Assembly (NCBI GenBank): GCA_965222645.1
Contig: OZ244968.1
Span: forward strand, 2,604,001 to 2,668,000
Source: JABDMH01 sp965222645
GTDB lineage: Bacteria > Bacteroidota > Bacteroidia > Chitinophagales > Saprospiraceae
DNA length: 64,000 bases
Reading direction: 5' to 3'
Position numbers and translations under genes: made by a program. A model generated the notes under the pieces. That model was not told the origin of the DNA, searched no databases, and saw only the letters and a list, made by a program, of their open reading frames with translations. Positions 9,125-19,661 of this stretch are shown here, piece after piece (within the stretch, counting starts at the first letter, position 1; each line of letters opens with the position of its first letter).

Positions 9125-9463
9125 CAATGCCTGGAGGTTTTTCGTGATGAGACTCCAAAGTGATGTCAATCCTTTCTTTCCCGGGCAATTCATCTCGACG
9201 ATCTTATGGGCCGTCTTAGCGGATGTCCCGCCAGGTGAAGAACTCGTTCTAGTGGTTATTGATTTTACTTTTTGGCTCCGGCAAGACGTGCAATAGCAAG
9301 ACACAGCTTTTTTCATCCTTACAACCATAGCCGCAGCATCGGGATCTCGATCCAGCCAGTCCTCGACCTTTTCTTTTTCTGCAGACCCACAAAGCCCGAG
9401 CACATACTTTTCAAGTAGAGCAGCATCATAAGGATAGTCTTTTTCGAAAGCGTCGTTGAACAC
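9113..9463 (-). CDS. hypothetical protein with anti-sigma-like N-terminus
   Basis: I do not recognise this 116-residue protein as a named family. Its first 50 residues (ALLEKYVLGLCGSAEKEKVEDWLDRDPDAAAMV) resemble the start of Bacteroidota anti-sigma or zinc-finger-like regulators, where a YVLG-type segment precedes a variable body. The remainder is basic with a Cys cluster (SCYCTSC), and the last 20 residues could form a helix. There is no convincing membrane span, so it could be a truncated or shifted regulator. It converges on pepP with a 12-bp overlap. Confidence 0.4.
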   Translation of the reverse strand: MFNDAFEKDYPYDAALLEKYVLGLCGSAEKEKVEDWLDRDPDAAAMVVRMKKAVSCYCTSCRSQKVKSITTRTSSSPGGTSAKTAHKIVEMNCPGKKGLTSLWSLITKNLQALLDR

Positions 9464-9588
9464 AGATATTCAGTATTTGTGTAGATCTGGTAGACAGCTA
9501 AAAAACGGTTTTTGCCCTCAAAAAGTTTAAAAAACAGGCGCAGTATTCACTATAAAGACCCTTTGCAAGGAAATGAATGATATAGATA

Positions 9589-9840
9589 TTATTTGGTGAT
9601 TACACCTTGTACCAGGAGTGATACTTCGTTATATAGAACTTCGAGAAAGCCCTTCTGAATCTCGAATGTCAGCGTATCCCCATCTTTCTTGGCTATTCTC
9701 ACCGTACCTTCAGAGAGTGCAGCGACAATGGGGGCATGATTTTCCAACACTTCAAATTGCCCTGATGATCCCGGTACTTTAACGGATGTGATTTCGCCTT
9801 TAAAGATTTCTTCGTCTGGTGATAGTACTGTGATGTTCAC
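9589..9840 (-). CDS. atpC: ATP synthase F1 epsilon subunit
   Basis: This 83-residue protein matches the N-terminal beta-sandwich of the F1 epsilon subunit (MNITVLSPDEEIFKGEITSVKVPGSSGQFEVLENHAP). It couples the gamma stalk to the c-ring in the membrane ATP synthase. It lacks the C-terminal two-helix domain found in longer homologues, a short form usual in Bacteroidota. It lies 9 bp downstream of atpD, so the two form an operon. The other F1Fo genes are not in this window, so atpDC are split from the rest. Confidence 0.93.
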   Translation of the reverse strand: MNITVLSPDEEIFKGEITSVKVPGSSGQFEVLENHAPIVAALSEGTVRIAKKDGDTLTFEIQKGFLEVLYNEVSLLVQGVITK

Positions 9841-9849
9841 TTCTCGGAT

Positions 9850-11367
9850 TTAAGATTCTGCTTCTGCAATCAACTTTTTGCCCTTTTCGATGGCCTCCTC
9901 GATAGTTCCGACCAGATTAAAGGCTGCCTCCGGATATTGATCGACTTCACCATCGAGAATCATATTAAATCCCCTTATAGTTTCCTCGATGGGCACTAAA
10001 ACACCGGCAAGGCCTGTAAAAGCTTCTGCCACATGAAATGGTTGTGACAGGAATCGCTGCACACGCCTGGCTCTATGCACCACCACTTTATCTTCCTCCG
10101 AAAGTTCTTCCATACCGAGTATGGCGATTATATCTTGAAGCTCCTTATATCGCTGCAAGATTCCAATGACTTTTTGTGCTGTTTGATAATGTTCTTCTCC
10201 CAGTGTCGCCGGGTTCATGATTCTCGAAGAACTATTCAGGGGATCAATGGCGGGATATATACCTAGTGAAGCTAGTTTCCTGTCCAGGACGGTAGTTGCA
10301 TCAAGGTGAGCAAAGGTGGTTGCTGGCGCCGGGTCAGTCAAATCATCTGCAGGTACATAGACTGCTTGTACAGAGGTAATAGACCCTCGTTTTGTAGAAG
10401 TAATGCGCTCCTGCATCACACCCATTTCCGTAGCCAGTGTAGGTTGGTATCCCACAGCCGAAGGCATTCTTCCGAGCAGGGCAGACACTTCTGATCCCGC
10501 TTGTGTAAAGCGAAAAATATTATCAATAAAAAACAGAATGTCTCGACCTCCATTTGGATCTGAGAGGTCTCCATCCCTGTAGTACTCAGCAATGGTCAGT
10601 CCCGATAAGGCAACTCGGGCACGGGCACCCGGTGGTTCATTCATCTGACCAAAAACAAAAGTAGCCTTGGAATCCTCCAAATCCTTGACATCTACCTTAC
10701 TCAGATCCCAGCCTCCTTCTTCCATAGACTTCATAAATCCCTCACCATATTTGATGATTCCAGCTTCCAGCATCTCCCGCAAAAGGTCATTTCCCTCCCG
10801 GGTCCGCTCTCCCACACCGGCAAATACTGAGATTCCATCATATCCCTTGGCAATGTTATTGATCAATTCCTGTATCAGGACTGTCTTGCCTACACCCGCA
10901 CCTCCAAACAAGCCGATCTTACCACCTTTGAGGTATGGCTCGACCAAATCAATCACTTTAATACCGGTATACAGTACTTCAGATTCGGTAGATAAGTCCT
11001 CGTAGGCAGGAGGAGTACGGTGTATGGAGTAACTCTGATCGTCGCGCTCAATCTTGCCGATGCCATCGATCGTTTCTCCAACAACATTAAACAGCCGGCC
11101 CCGGATACGAGATCCGACAGGCATGGCGATAGGTTGACCCGTATCAATAACCTCGGTACCTCTTGTAAGCCCATCTGTAGCATCCATGGCAATTGCGCGG
11201 ACACTGTCTTCGCCTAAATGCTGCTGGCACTCTAAGACCAGAGTATCGCCATTTTCACGCTCAATGGTCAAGGCATTTAAGATTTCTGGTAAGACGACAT
11301 CATCACCGGCAAAACTTACATCGACCACCGGGCCAATTACCTGCTTCACTTTTCCTTTGTTAGACAT
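9850..11367 (-). CDS. atpD: ATP synthase F1 beta subunit
   Basis: This is the 505-residue catalytic beta subunit of the F1 ATPase. The P-loop GGAGVGKT is at residues 155-162, followed by VFAGVGERTREGNDL and the Walker B stretch DILFFIDNIFRFTQAGSEVSALLGRMPSAVGYQPTL. The late conserved stretch ILGMEELSEEDK is present. It hydrolyses or makes ATP at the cytoplasmic face of the membrane. The divergent 199-bp spacer to the DUF5691 gene should hold its promoter. Confidence 0.98.
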   Translation of the reverse strand: MSNKGKVKQVIGPVVDVSFAGDDVVLPEILNALTIERENGDTLVLECQQHLGEDSVRAIAMDATDGLTRGTEVIDTGQPIAMPVGSRIRGRLFNVVGETIDGIGKIERDDQSYSIHRTPPAYEDLSTESEVLYTGIKVIDLVEPYLKGGKIGLFGGAGVGKTVLIQELINNIAKGYDGISVFAGVGERTREGNDLLREMLEAGIIKYGEGFMKSMEEGGWDLSKVDVKDLEDSKATFVFGQMNEPPGARARVALSGLTIAEYYRDGDLSDPNGGRDILFFIDNIFRFTQAGSEVSALLGRMPSAVGYQPTLATEMGVMQERITSTKRGSITSVQAVYVPADDLTDPAPATTFAHLDATTVLDRKLASLGIYPAIDPLNSSSRIMNPATLGEEHYQTAQKVIGILQRYKELQDIIAILGMEELSEEDKVVVHRARRVQRFLSQPFHVAEAFTGLAGVLVPIEETIRGFNMILDGEVDQYPEAAFNLVGTIEEAIEKGKKLIAEAES

Positions 11368-11566
11368 GTTGCTTGCGCTTTTCTGAAGGGATCTTAAAAT
11401 CGCAGCAAAGATATATCTTTTAACAAATTATCATAAGGTCAGAGTCACTGCTCCAGGATTTTAGAAAATATCAATCAGACGGTCAAATTCTCGGTGCATC
11501 CAGACCTCTACATCTGTCCCCTTAAGTTCCTTTGATCGGTTGTACTAATGTTGGTAGTTGGGATAA

Positions 11567-13108
11567 TTGGCTAAGTTTGTTTTTATTCCTTTTCTAAATG
11601 ATTTCCCTTTGAAAGACGCTGTCACCGAAAAACTTATTCAGATTGCCAAATCCGGTATTGACCACGGTCGGGATAGCGGTACTATCACAGATCTCCTGTA
11701 CCTATATTCACTTCGTGACTCAGAATATCTGGAAGAGAACTTTTTACGGATTCTAACGACACACCTGACTTCATCTCGAGGGGCTTACCAGCCGGACAAG
11801 ATTGATCTTTCAGAGGTCTCCCAACCCGATCAAGAATCATGTCCTTATTCTTCTTTGCAAGCAGCGGAAATTACTGTCGACGCAATTACGATGCGGGAGC
11901 ATGACCTGGTGGATGAAGCACTGCGAATTATCGCAAGTAGAAAAAAACACATTCATCCCTATGCCTTACCTTCTATTTTGTCATCATTTAGGAATAAAAG
12001 TGAGTTATACTTTATTCTTCACAAAGTACTGGGAGAGCGGGCATTTTGGCTTGCTTCGATAAATCCCGAATGGAAATGGTGGATCGAGTTAAATCGCGCG
12101 AATTATCAGAAAGTTGATTCACAATTTTTATACCAGTGGATCATATATCAACGCAACTTTGGAAAACCAATTGAGGCAGCTCTACAGGCACTCTCTTTAA
12201 AAGAACAACAAAAGGTGCTAAATTACTTCAGCACCCAACCAAAAAAGCAAGATGAATCGATTGCCCATAAGCTTATTGATGCCCGGTCACCCCTCCTCCG
12301 CCGCCATGCTGTTTCTATTTTATTACAACTCGACACAGAATTCCGCAATCAAAGCAGGCAATTTATCAAGCATTGGAGTAGTGAGAATATTAAAATAGAA
12401 AAAAATAAAATCAAGTTTTCCTCTCTTCAAAACACGCATGTAAAGTTACCCTTCAATCTCGATGAAGTATCCGTAAATTGCGAATACTTAGAAGATCCCC
12501 TGGAAAGACTTTTTTCTGTGTCATCACCTGAGGATATCTTAGCTCATCTGCAAAAAGAACCCGACGAAGTGTTTGAATTACTAAATGTGGATGAGGATCT
12601 GTCTACGTGGTTACAAATTACGGCATTGACGATAGCAGATCCTGCGGTTCACATTAAATGGAAAACCGCATTTTGTTATGAATGGCTCAAAGTATACCCT
12701 TCTGGAAATACGGCTCGAGTCGACTTTGGAAAACTATTCGAGTCTATAAATTATGACATGTTTCAAGATTGCATCGAAATTCTAATGAGGGATGATGGAG
12801 AGTACTTTGGAGAAAAAGTATTCTATTTTTGTAGAGACTCGAAGCAATACATTGGAAAAAAATTGTCAAAAAAACTTTTGCTGAAAATATTCGACCTACT
12901 AACCATGCCGCAGAGCCGAACTGAGGTCTCATACCTTACCGATGCGATCGAAATACTTCCATATCGACTGGATCCCAGAATCCTGAATGAGATAGTAAAT
13001 GACTGGATCGAAGTTGACTCCAGATATCCACTGCTTGAGAAAAATCTTTACAGATTGAAACACATCATCACCAAAAGGTCTGCATTATTGTCTTCTGTGA
13101 TCGACTAA
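11567..13108 (+). CDS. DUF5691-like protein of the MoxR/DUF5682 gene set
   Basis: This 513-residue soluble helical protein starts at a TTG (MAKFVFIPFLNDF). It has the features I associate with DUF5691: LGERAFWLASINPEWKWW near residues 165-183, and a HEAT-like stretch around SPLLRRHAVSILLQLD. In other bacteria DUF5691 genes sit beside a MoxR ATPase, a DUF5682 protein, a VWA protein and often a SWIM zinc-finger protein. Here MoxR and DUF5682 lie 3.3 kb downstream on the same strand, beyond an opposite-strand BNR gene. The function is unknown. The name rests on remembered family traits plus context rather than a search. Confidence 0.65.
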   Translation: MAKFVFIPFLNDFPLKDAVTEKLIQIAKSGIDHGRDSGTITDLLYLYSLRDSEYLEENFLRILTTHLTSSRGAYQPDKIDLSEVSQPDQESCPYSSLQAAEITVDAITMREHDLVDEALRIIASRKKHIHPYALPSILSSFRNKSELYFILHKVLGERAFWLASINPEWKWWIELNRANYQKVDSQFLYQWIIYQRNFGKPIEAALQALSLKEQQKVLNYFSTQPKKQDESIAHKLIDARSPLLRRHAVSILLQLDTEFRNQSRQFIKHWSSENIKIEKNKIKFSSLQNTHVKLPFNLDEVSVNCEYLEDPLERLFSVSSPEDILAHLQKEPDEVFELLNVDEDLSTWLQITALTIADPAVHIKWKTAFCYEWLKVYPSGNTARVDFGKLFESINYDMFQDCIEILMRDDGEYFGEKVFYFCRDSKQYIGKKLSKKLLLKIFDLLTMPQSRTEVSYLTDAIEILPYRLDPRILNEIVNDWIEVDSRYPLLEKNLYRLKHIITKRSALLSSVID

Positions 13109-13121
13109 AACCCATGGAAAA

Positions 13122-16100
13122 TCATGGGCGGTCAGAAGGCACATATACTGCCCCTACCCCGGCCTCCCACAGCTTCTTATTAAACATCGGAAGATCTGCG
13201 TTCAATATAGTTGCAGCTTCTTTTTCAAACACCTGCCACTCTTTATCAAGCTCTTGCTTCCTGTCTACAGAAGGTTGATTTACTCTCGGAATATCGCTTT
13301 CTGTTTGATTTATTAAAAAGAGGTAATTGGCACTTAATTTATTTGGGAAATTTTCCACATCATCATAAGCTTTTGATTTCCGTTGCACCATTTCCTCATC
13401 CCATTTTTCCATTCTTTCAATTATTTCTTTTCCCTCCTGCCTCAAATTAACATTACCTTCAGGAATCCGTTCGATTGCCACCTCCATTTCTTTTCTTATG
13501 CGAGAAAACTGATTTACGGTCTCGTGCATGGTATTAAACGTAGCAGTCATTTCTCTCATCATTTTATCATAGGCCGCATATGTGTCATCCTCTTCAGGAT
13601 AAAGCGGATTAGTCTTTATCGTACATGTCTGGTTGAACGATTTTTCGCCGACCTTTAATCGCAAAGAGTATTCCCCCGCACCCACTTTATGACCCCGATA
13701 ATTTCCTTCGATGTACACTCCGGGGACACCCTTGCGAGTGCCATGACGCATATCCCAAACAAATCTATTTAATCCCATTTCTTTTGGAAGGGTTGCCGGC
13801 AGTGGGGGACCACCATCCCAGCGCTTGGCCTTTTTATCCTTTTCAGATGTAAGAGATCTAATCAAATATCCCGATTGGTCCCTTATCTCGAGAACGATTT
13901 CGGTACTATCTTCCAATTTTGGCAAATTATAATAAAGCACTACGCCATTAGCAGGATTAATTCCTTTGAATGTATGAGTTCCTTTAAAGTCTTTTTTCGT
14001 TGAATTTAATTCGCTTCCATGGTTTGACAACATCGATTTCGCAGGATTAAAAAACTCGACTTCTGAAGCATCCCCACTGTACTGCCTCAGTAATTCCAAA
14101 TCGTCAAATATCCAAAACGATCTTCCGGATGTTGCAATGATGAGATCATCGTGTTTTACAATCAGATCAGTAATGGGTGTGACCGGAAGATTTAGCTGAA
14201 AAGACTCCCAAAGATCACCGTCATTCCAGGAAATGTAAATGCCAGTTTCTGTACCGGCAAAAAGTAAACCCTTCATACCCGAATCTTCTCTGACCACTCT
14301 TGTAAATGCTCCATTAGGTATGCCTTTAGAAATATTTTTCCACGTCTTCCCGTAATCCTTAGTCCGATATATGGCAGGTGTGTGATCATTAAATTTATAC
14401 CGGGTAGTGGCAATATATGCACTGGCGGGATCATGGGGAGAAATGTCGATGGCATTTACCAAGCATTCTTCAAGACTGGAAGGGGTCACATTTTCCCAGT
14501 TTTGGGCTCCATCACGAGTGATATGGACAAGACCGTCATCACTTCCCACCCAGATTACACCTTTTTCATGAGGTGACTCGGCGACGTAGCTGATCGTTCC
14601 ATAATTTTCGGCACCTACAGCCTCATTCGTGTAGGGTCCTCCCCCCTTCCCCTGCTTATCTTTTTCATTTCTTGTCAGATCAGGGGAGGCTTCTTCCCAT
14701 GATTTTCCCATATCACGGGTACGTAATAAATATTGTGCTGCGTGATAATAAGTATTAGGCTCGTGCTTAGACCATATGATCGGCGCATTCCAATTGTATC
14801 GATATTTCATATCCTTTGCATCGCGACCGAGGTACTGTATTGGGGCTGCCATAATGTTGGTGCCTGCTTGTGCACGTGTATCAAGGACCTCAATGGTCCC
14901 GAGATAACTTCCTCCCAACACGTAGCGGGGATTATCGGGATCAAAGGCCAAGAAGGCACTTTCCCCCCCGGCAGAATATGACCAGCTGCGCTCCCCTATG
15001 CTATAGCTATTCAGCTCAAGACTCGATATCACCACAGAGCTGTTGTCTTGCTGCCCACCATAGATGCGATAGGGAAATTGATTGTCCACATTTACTCTAT
15101 AGAATTGTGCTGTGGGCATATTATCTTGAACAGACCATGTTTTTCCCCGGTTAAAACTGATTGCAGCACCCCCGTCATTGGCAATTACAAGGTGTCGCGG
15201 ATTGTTGGGATCAATCCACAAATCATGAAAATCTCCGTGTGTACCCGTGATACGTTGCCAATTTTTACCCCCGTCAATAGAATAAAGGGCGGGAGCACTT
15301 AGCACGTATACTTTATCTTTATCCAGAGGATCTGCGAAAACCTCAATATAGTACCATGCCCGTTGCACCAGACGATGATCTTTACTTACTCTAGTCCACT
15401 TTGTTCCCCCATTATCCGACACAAAAAGACCACCCTTTTCGGCATCGGAGTCACTTTCTAAAAGGGCATATACGCGATCGGGTTCTGCCCTGCAAAGCGA
15501 GACTGCCATTTTTCCCTTTTCCTTCGGAAGGCCATCGTGCACTTTATTCCAGGTTTCACCTCCATCGGTAGACTTATACAGGCCATTGTCCGGACCACCA
15601 CTGATCACCTTCCAGGGTTTACGACCGTATTCGCACATTGCTGCATATAGCACCAGGGGATTATTCATATCCATTTCGAGATCGGTGCATCCCACTTTCT
15701 CGTTAATATATAATATGCGATCCCAAGTCTTGCCTCCATCCTTTGTCATATACACTCCTCGCTCTTCTGTATAGCCATATAATGCTCCCTGAGCAGCAAC
15801 ATATACCACATCGGGATTCGTCGGATGTATTTTTATCTCCGCGATATGTTGGGTTTTCTCCAATCCAATGCGCTTCCAGGTTTTACCGCCGTCAGTGCTC
15901 TTATACATACCATCACCATGATGTGTCATCACCCCTCTCACTGCATGCTCTCCCATGCCACAATACACAATATTGGTATTGGATTCTGATACTGCAACTG
16001 CCCCAACAGATCCGGTTTTGAAATAGCTGTCAGATATATTCTTCCATCGCTGACCAGCATCATCTGTCTTCCACAAGCCTCCGCCCGTTGTACCCATATA

Positions 16101-16286
16101 GGCTACGAGTTGATTATCGACCACCCCGCTGGCTGCAACAGACCGGCCTCCTCGAAAGGGACCAACATTCCTGTATTTCAGGTTTTGAAAGAAAGTGTCA
16201 GCTTTGATGGATTGTGCTTTGCTATCAGTGTGGAAGCAACTTAGGACCAACAGAAGTAAAATAGACTTTTTAATAACAGTTATCAT
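13122..16286 (-). CDS. BNR/VPS10-like repeat exoprotein
   Basis: This 1054-residue secreted protein has an N-terminal signal peptide (KKSILLLLVLSCFHTDSKAQ). Its long beta-propeller region holds many Asp-box (SxDxGxxW) repeats, such as KTDDAGQRW, STDGGKTW, TKDGGKTW, STDGGETW and SIDGGKNW, of the sortilin/sialidase-like photosystem-stability type. A C-terminal region of about 250 residues ends without an obvious sorting tail. The family is common in Bacteroidota and often annotated as glycosyl hydrolase, but no sialidase catalytic set is visible. It lies on the opposite strand between the DUF5691 and MoxR genes, splitting that gene set. Confidence 0.8.
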   Translation of the reverse strand: MITVIKKSILLLLVLSCFHTDSKAQSIKADTFFQNLKYRNVGPFRGGRSVAASGVVDNQLVAYMGTTGGGLWKTDDAGQRWKNISDSYFKTGSVGAVAVSESNTNIVYCGMGEHAVRGVMTHHGDGMYKSTDGGKTWKRIGLEKTQHIAEIKIHPTNPDVVYVAAQGALYGYTEERGVYMTKDGGKTWDRILYINEKVGCTDLEMDMNNPLVLYAAMCEYGRKPWKVISGGPDNGLYKSTDGGETWNKVHDGLPKEKGKMAVSLCRAEPDRVYALLESDSDAEKGGLFVSDNGGTKWTRVSKDHRLVQRAWYYIEVFADPLDKDKVYVLSAPALYSIDGGKNWQRITGTHGDFHDLWIDPNNPRHLVIANDGGAAISFNRGKTWSVQDNMPTAQFYRVNVDNQFPYRIYGGQQDNSSVVISSLELNSYSIGERSWSYSAGGESAFLAFDPDNPRYVLGGSYLGTIEVLDTRAQAGTNIMAAPIQYLGRDAKDMKYRYNWNAPIIWSKHEPNTYYHAAQYLLRTRDMGKSWEEASPDLTRNEKDKQGKGGGPYTNEAVGAENYGTISYVAESPHEKGVIWVGSDDGLVHITRDGAQNWENVTPSSLEECLVNAIDISPHDPASAYIATTRYKFNDHTPAIYRTKDYGKTWKNISKGIPNGAFTRVVREDSGMKGLLFAGTETGIYISWNDGDLWESFQLNLPVTPITDLIVKHDDLIIATSGRSFWIFDDLELLRQYSGDASEVEFFNPAKSMLSNHGSELNSTKKDFKGTHTFKGINPANGVVLYYNLPKLEDSTEIVLEIRDQSGYLIRSLTSEKDKKAKRWDGGPPLPATLPKEMGLNRFVWDMRHGTRKGVPGVYIEGNYRGHKVGAGEYSLRLKVGEKSFNQTCTIKTNPLYPEEDDTYAAYDKMMREMTATFNTMHETVNQFSRIRKEMEVAIERIPEGNVNLRQEGKEIIERMEKWDEEMVQRKSKAYDDVENFPNKLSANYLFLINQTESDIPRVNQPSVDRKQELDKEWQVFEKEAATILNADLPMFNKKLWEAGVGAVYVPSDRP

Positions 16287-16381
16287 GTGACCAATTTGAC
16301 TTAGAGCAATAAATATAGCAATGAATTATTCTTGGGTTTCTGTCACCTGGTCGACATCCGTTCTTTGTGTATTTTCAGGCG

Positions 16382-17479
16382 ATGAAAAAGAATAAATATA
16401 TAAGGCTCCTTGCGGAAGAACAATATAAGACAGAATTGGATGTATTAAAGAAGGAAGACAAGGAGTCCAAGCCGGAGAATTGGCACTTATCGCCATCCCA
16501 GGTCTGCCGTTATATTTTGGGTGGAAAGTCACTGGGTGGAAAAAGAATCGAACCGAAGTATTTCGGGGCCCGAAGGCTTGTAGAACTGGCCGTAGCAACA
16601 TTGATGACCGACAGAGCACTTCTTCTGGTAGGAGTGCCCGGTACTGCGAAAACCTGGTTGTCAGAACATCTTAGTGCAGCCATATCGGGAAACTCAAGTC
16701 GCATCGTGCAGGGGACATCAGGGACTGCTGAAGATGCAATCCGGTACGGTTGGAATTATGCCAAACTCTTGCAGGATGGTCCCAGTGAAAGTGCACTTAT
16801 TGCAAGTCCCGTTATGAGAGCCATGCAGGGTGGGGCACTTGTGAGAATAGAAGAGCTCACACGAATACCATCTGATATACAGGATGCCCTGATCACCATT
16901 CTCTCTGAAAAGAACCTGCCGATTCCGGAATTGGACACCAGTGTCAGAGCTCTGCCGGGATTTAATGTCATAGCCACAGCAAACGATAAAGATAAGGGTG
17001 TGCATGAACTTTCCAGTGCACTCCAACGAAGATTTAATGTAGTCCGTCTCCCGCTTCCTGCAACTCTTGAGGATGAGTTGGAGATCGTCACCCATCGAAT
17101 AAAACAATTGCAAATAGAAAAGGAAATTCCAGCTCAGCATATTGGTGAAGAAGAAATAAAAAAATTACTTACGGTATTTCGCGAACTCCGATCAGGAAAA
17201 TCAGAGGATGGACAGATGAAGATAAAATCACCTTCTGCAACACTTAGTACTGCAGAGGCAATTTCTGCTATAAATAGCAGTATGATTTTATCTGCATTTT
17301 TTCATTCTGAGAAGGAAAAAGATATTCCCGTCGCAGAAAGCATAGTGAGTGCATGTATCAAAGATCCCAGCCATGATCCAGCAATTCTAGAAGAATACCT
17401 CGATACGGTGCTAAAATCGAGAAAGGGTTGGTCTTCACTGTACAATTCTTGTAAAAAAATAATGCGTGGCAGAGATTAA
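16382..17479 (+). CDS. MoxR-type AAA+ ATPase
   Basis: This AAA+ ATPase of about 365 residues has Walker A GVPGTAKT at about 84-91. The Walker B and adjacent motif lie in GGALVRIEELTRIPSDIQDALI, sensor 1 in GFNVIATANDKDKGVHELSSALQRRF, and a C-terminal lid follows. MoxR proteins act as chaperone-like remodelling ATPases, usually with a VWA-domain partner that carries a metal-binding site. The ATG at 16382 is preferred over a GTG at 16367. Its 3' end overlaps the DUF5682 gene by 14 bp, indicating coupled translation. No VWA gene is found in the window. Confidence 0.88.
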   Translation: MKKNKYIRLLAEEQYKTELDVLKKEDKESKPENWHLSPSQVCRYILGGKSLGGKRIEPKYFGARRLVELAVATLMTDRALLLVGVPGTAKTWLSEHLSAAISGNSSRIVQGTSGTAEDAIRYGWNYAKLLQDGPSESALIASPVMRAMQGGALVRIEELTRIPSDIQDALITILSEKNLPIPELDTSVRALPGFNVIATANDKDKGVHELSSALQRRFNVVRLPLPATLEDELEIVTHRIKQLQIEKEIPAQHIGEEEIKKLLTVFRELRSGKSEDGQMKIKSPSATLSTAEAISAINSSMILSAFFHSEKEKDIPVAESIVSACIKDPSHDPAILEEYLDTVLKSRKGWSSLYNSCKKIMRGRD

Positions 17480-19661
17480 GCTTTACGGCATCAGACATCA
17501 CGGAGCAGGATCTTGCCGAAATCTTCTCACCGCTCTTCGAGCTCATCCACCGGATATCGTCCTTGTCGAATGCCCATCTGATGCAGAATCTCTCATTCGA
17601 TTTATTGCTCTTGATCTTTTAGTACCACCAGTTGCCTTAATGATTTATAATCCGACCAACCTCAATCAGTATGTCTATTATCCTTTTACAATCTTCAGCC
17701 CGGAATGGCAGGCGATCAAATTCGGCATTGACCGGGATATTCCGATCTGGTTTTTTGATCTACCTCAATCACAGAGTTTCCTGATTTCAGATTCGAAAAC
17801 TATAACCAGAAAGGAAAAGGGATTTAATAAAGATCCGTTCGGATACATGGCGAGGCTAGCAGATTTCGATGATCCGGAAAGATGGTGGGAAGAATTTATC
17901 GAACAACAACGCACTGCCTCAGATATTTTTGACACAATCCTGGACCTGATGATTGAATTAAGGCAATCGGAAACAGATGATAAGCAGTCCAATCTTTTGA
18001 GAGAAGCTTTTATGCGGGGAAAAATCAGAAAAGCTATAAATGATGGATATGAAAAGATTGCTGTGGTCTGTGGGGCATGGCATACACCAATGCTTGTAGA
18101 TATAAAAAAATATAAAGTCGGAGATGATAAAAAACTATTAACAGGACTAAAAAAGACGAAAGTCACCTGCACATGGGTCCCATGGTCTTACAACCGTATT
18201 GCTCAGCATGCCGGATATGAATCCGGCGTCCTATCTCCCTATTGGTACGAAGCACTTTTTACCGATCCAGAAAATGCAGTGGCGAGATGGATGACCAGAG
18301 CTTCCAGACTCCTCCAGGAATTGGGTCATCCAGTTTCCCCCGCACACACGATTGAGGCATCCGTACTTGCCGAGCACCTGGCTACAATGAGAAAAAAAAA
18401 TGTGCCCGGAATTTCCGAATTATTCGATGCAGTTGTCGCTGTACATACACAGGGACAAGACGACATTTTAGACCAACTAAAACAAAAGCTGCTGGAGGGT
18501 GAAAAAACCGGAAGTGTTTCCGAAGAGGTGCCAACCGTACCTCTTCTCAAAGATTTGGAATTTCAACTCAAGAAAACCACATTGCATCGCGCCTGGAAAA
18601 AGGAGGGTGAAATCGAGAAACACTTTGACCTGAGAAAGCCCAGGCATTTGGAGGGAAGCCGGCTTCTTCACAAGATGCAACTTCTCGGCATTGATTGGGG
18701 CGAGCAGGAGGATGTACAACATACTCCACTTGGCACTTTTCATGAGTACTGGAATCTCGAGTGGTTTCCCGAGTTTGAAATGCAAATCATAGAAGCCAGC
18801 ATGTGGGGCAATACAGTTGATGAAGCTGCAAATCAATTTGTACAGTACCAACTGGCTGAAGACAAATCTTTTGACGCACTGGGGTTACTACTCTATCAGG
18901 CACTCCACTCTTATCTACCGACACTGATAGAACCGATTAGTAAAAAGATAAGAGATCTGGGAAACTTAACTGAAGATGTTTTTAGCCTGGTTAAAATCAT
19001 GCCACCCCTGGTCTGGTCATTGCGATACGGCGACATTTCCAAAATTGATACTCATGGTGTCATGACATTAATCGATCAATTGTTTCCACGAATATGCATT
19101 TTGCTGCCGGACCAGGTAATCAATCTTCCGGAAGAAATAGCCTCCAACAATTACCAGGCTATAAGGGAAATGCAACAAGCCTTGCAGTTATTCGATGATT
19201 TTCAGTGGCGGGATATGTGGAATAATACATTACTGCAAATCACAAATCTCACCAAGGCTAATGCCCTGATCAAGGGTGGCACATTGCGCATACTTGTAGT
19301 ACAAGAACAAATAACTGAGGACGAATTGTATCGTACCGTCAGATTTAATTTGTCAAACCTTGATGATCCCTTTTACCCCTGCAATTTTCTGGAAGGCCTT
19401 TTACAGGATGGGGGTTGGCTTCTGATCCACAAGCCGAATTTACGAGCACTTATAGATCGCTGGCTTCTCGATCAAGAGCAGGAACAGTTTATGGCATTTC
19501 TTCCTATTTTACGCCGCACTTTCAGCACATTTAACAGTCAGGAAAAGGAATCTCTTTTTCAGCTTTTATTTGCCGGTAGATTTGTCGAGGAACAAAAAGT
19601 CGTAATCAATACCCAGAGGAAGGAACTCATCGAAACAGCTATCAGGAGGTTGTTGGAGTGA
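17466..19661 (+). CDS. DUF5682 family protein
   Basis: This 731-residue cytoplasmic protein begins MAEIKLYGIRHHGAGSCRNLLTAL and continues with DIVLVECPSD, the conserved opening of DUF5682. A second conserved stretch is IAVVCGAWHTPML near residues 195-210. No membrane spans are seen. The GTG start at 17466 overlaps the MoxR stop. The family always seems to travel with MoxR and VWA genes in a conserved cluster of unknown function; a role in stress response or biological conflict is only inference. Its TGA stop overlaps the ATG of a following 28-codon frame. Confidence 0.85.
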   Translation: MAEIKLYGIRHHGAGSCRNLLTALRAHPPDIVLVECPSDAESLIRFIALDLLVPPVALMIYNPTNLNQYVYYPFTIFSPEWQAIKFGIDRDIPIWFFDLPQSQSFLISDSKTITRKEKGFNKDPFGYMARLADFDDPERWWEEFIEQQRTASDIFDTILDLMIELRQSETDDKQSNLLREAFMRGKIRKAINDGYEKIAVVCGAWHTPMLVDIKKYKVGDDKKLLTGLKKTKVTCTWVPWSYNRIAQHAGYESGVLSPYWYEALFTDPENAVARWMTRASRLLQELGHPVSPAHTIEASVLAEHLATMRKKNVPGISELFDAVVAVHTQGQDDILDQLKQKLLEGEKTGSVSEEVPTVPLLKDLEFQLKKTTLHRAWKKEGEIEKHFDLRKPRHLEGSRLLHKMQLLGIDWGEQEDVQHTPLGTFHEYWNLEWFPEFEMQIIEASMWGNTVDEAANQFVQYQLAEDKSFDALGLLLYQALHSYLPTLIEPISKKIRDLGNLTEDVFSLVKIMPPLVWSLRYGDISKIDTHGVMTLIDQLFPRICILLPDQVINLPEEIASNNYQAIREMQQALQLFDDFQWRDMWNNTLLQITNLTKANALIKGGTLRILVVQEQITEDELYRTVRFNLSNLDDPFYPCNFLEGLLQDGGWLLIHKPNLRALIDRWLLDQEQEQFMAFLPILRRTFSTFNSQEKESLFQLLFAGRFVEEQKVVINTQRKELIETAIRRLLE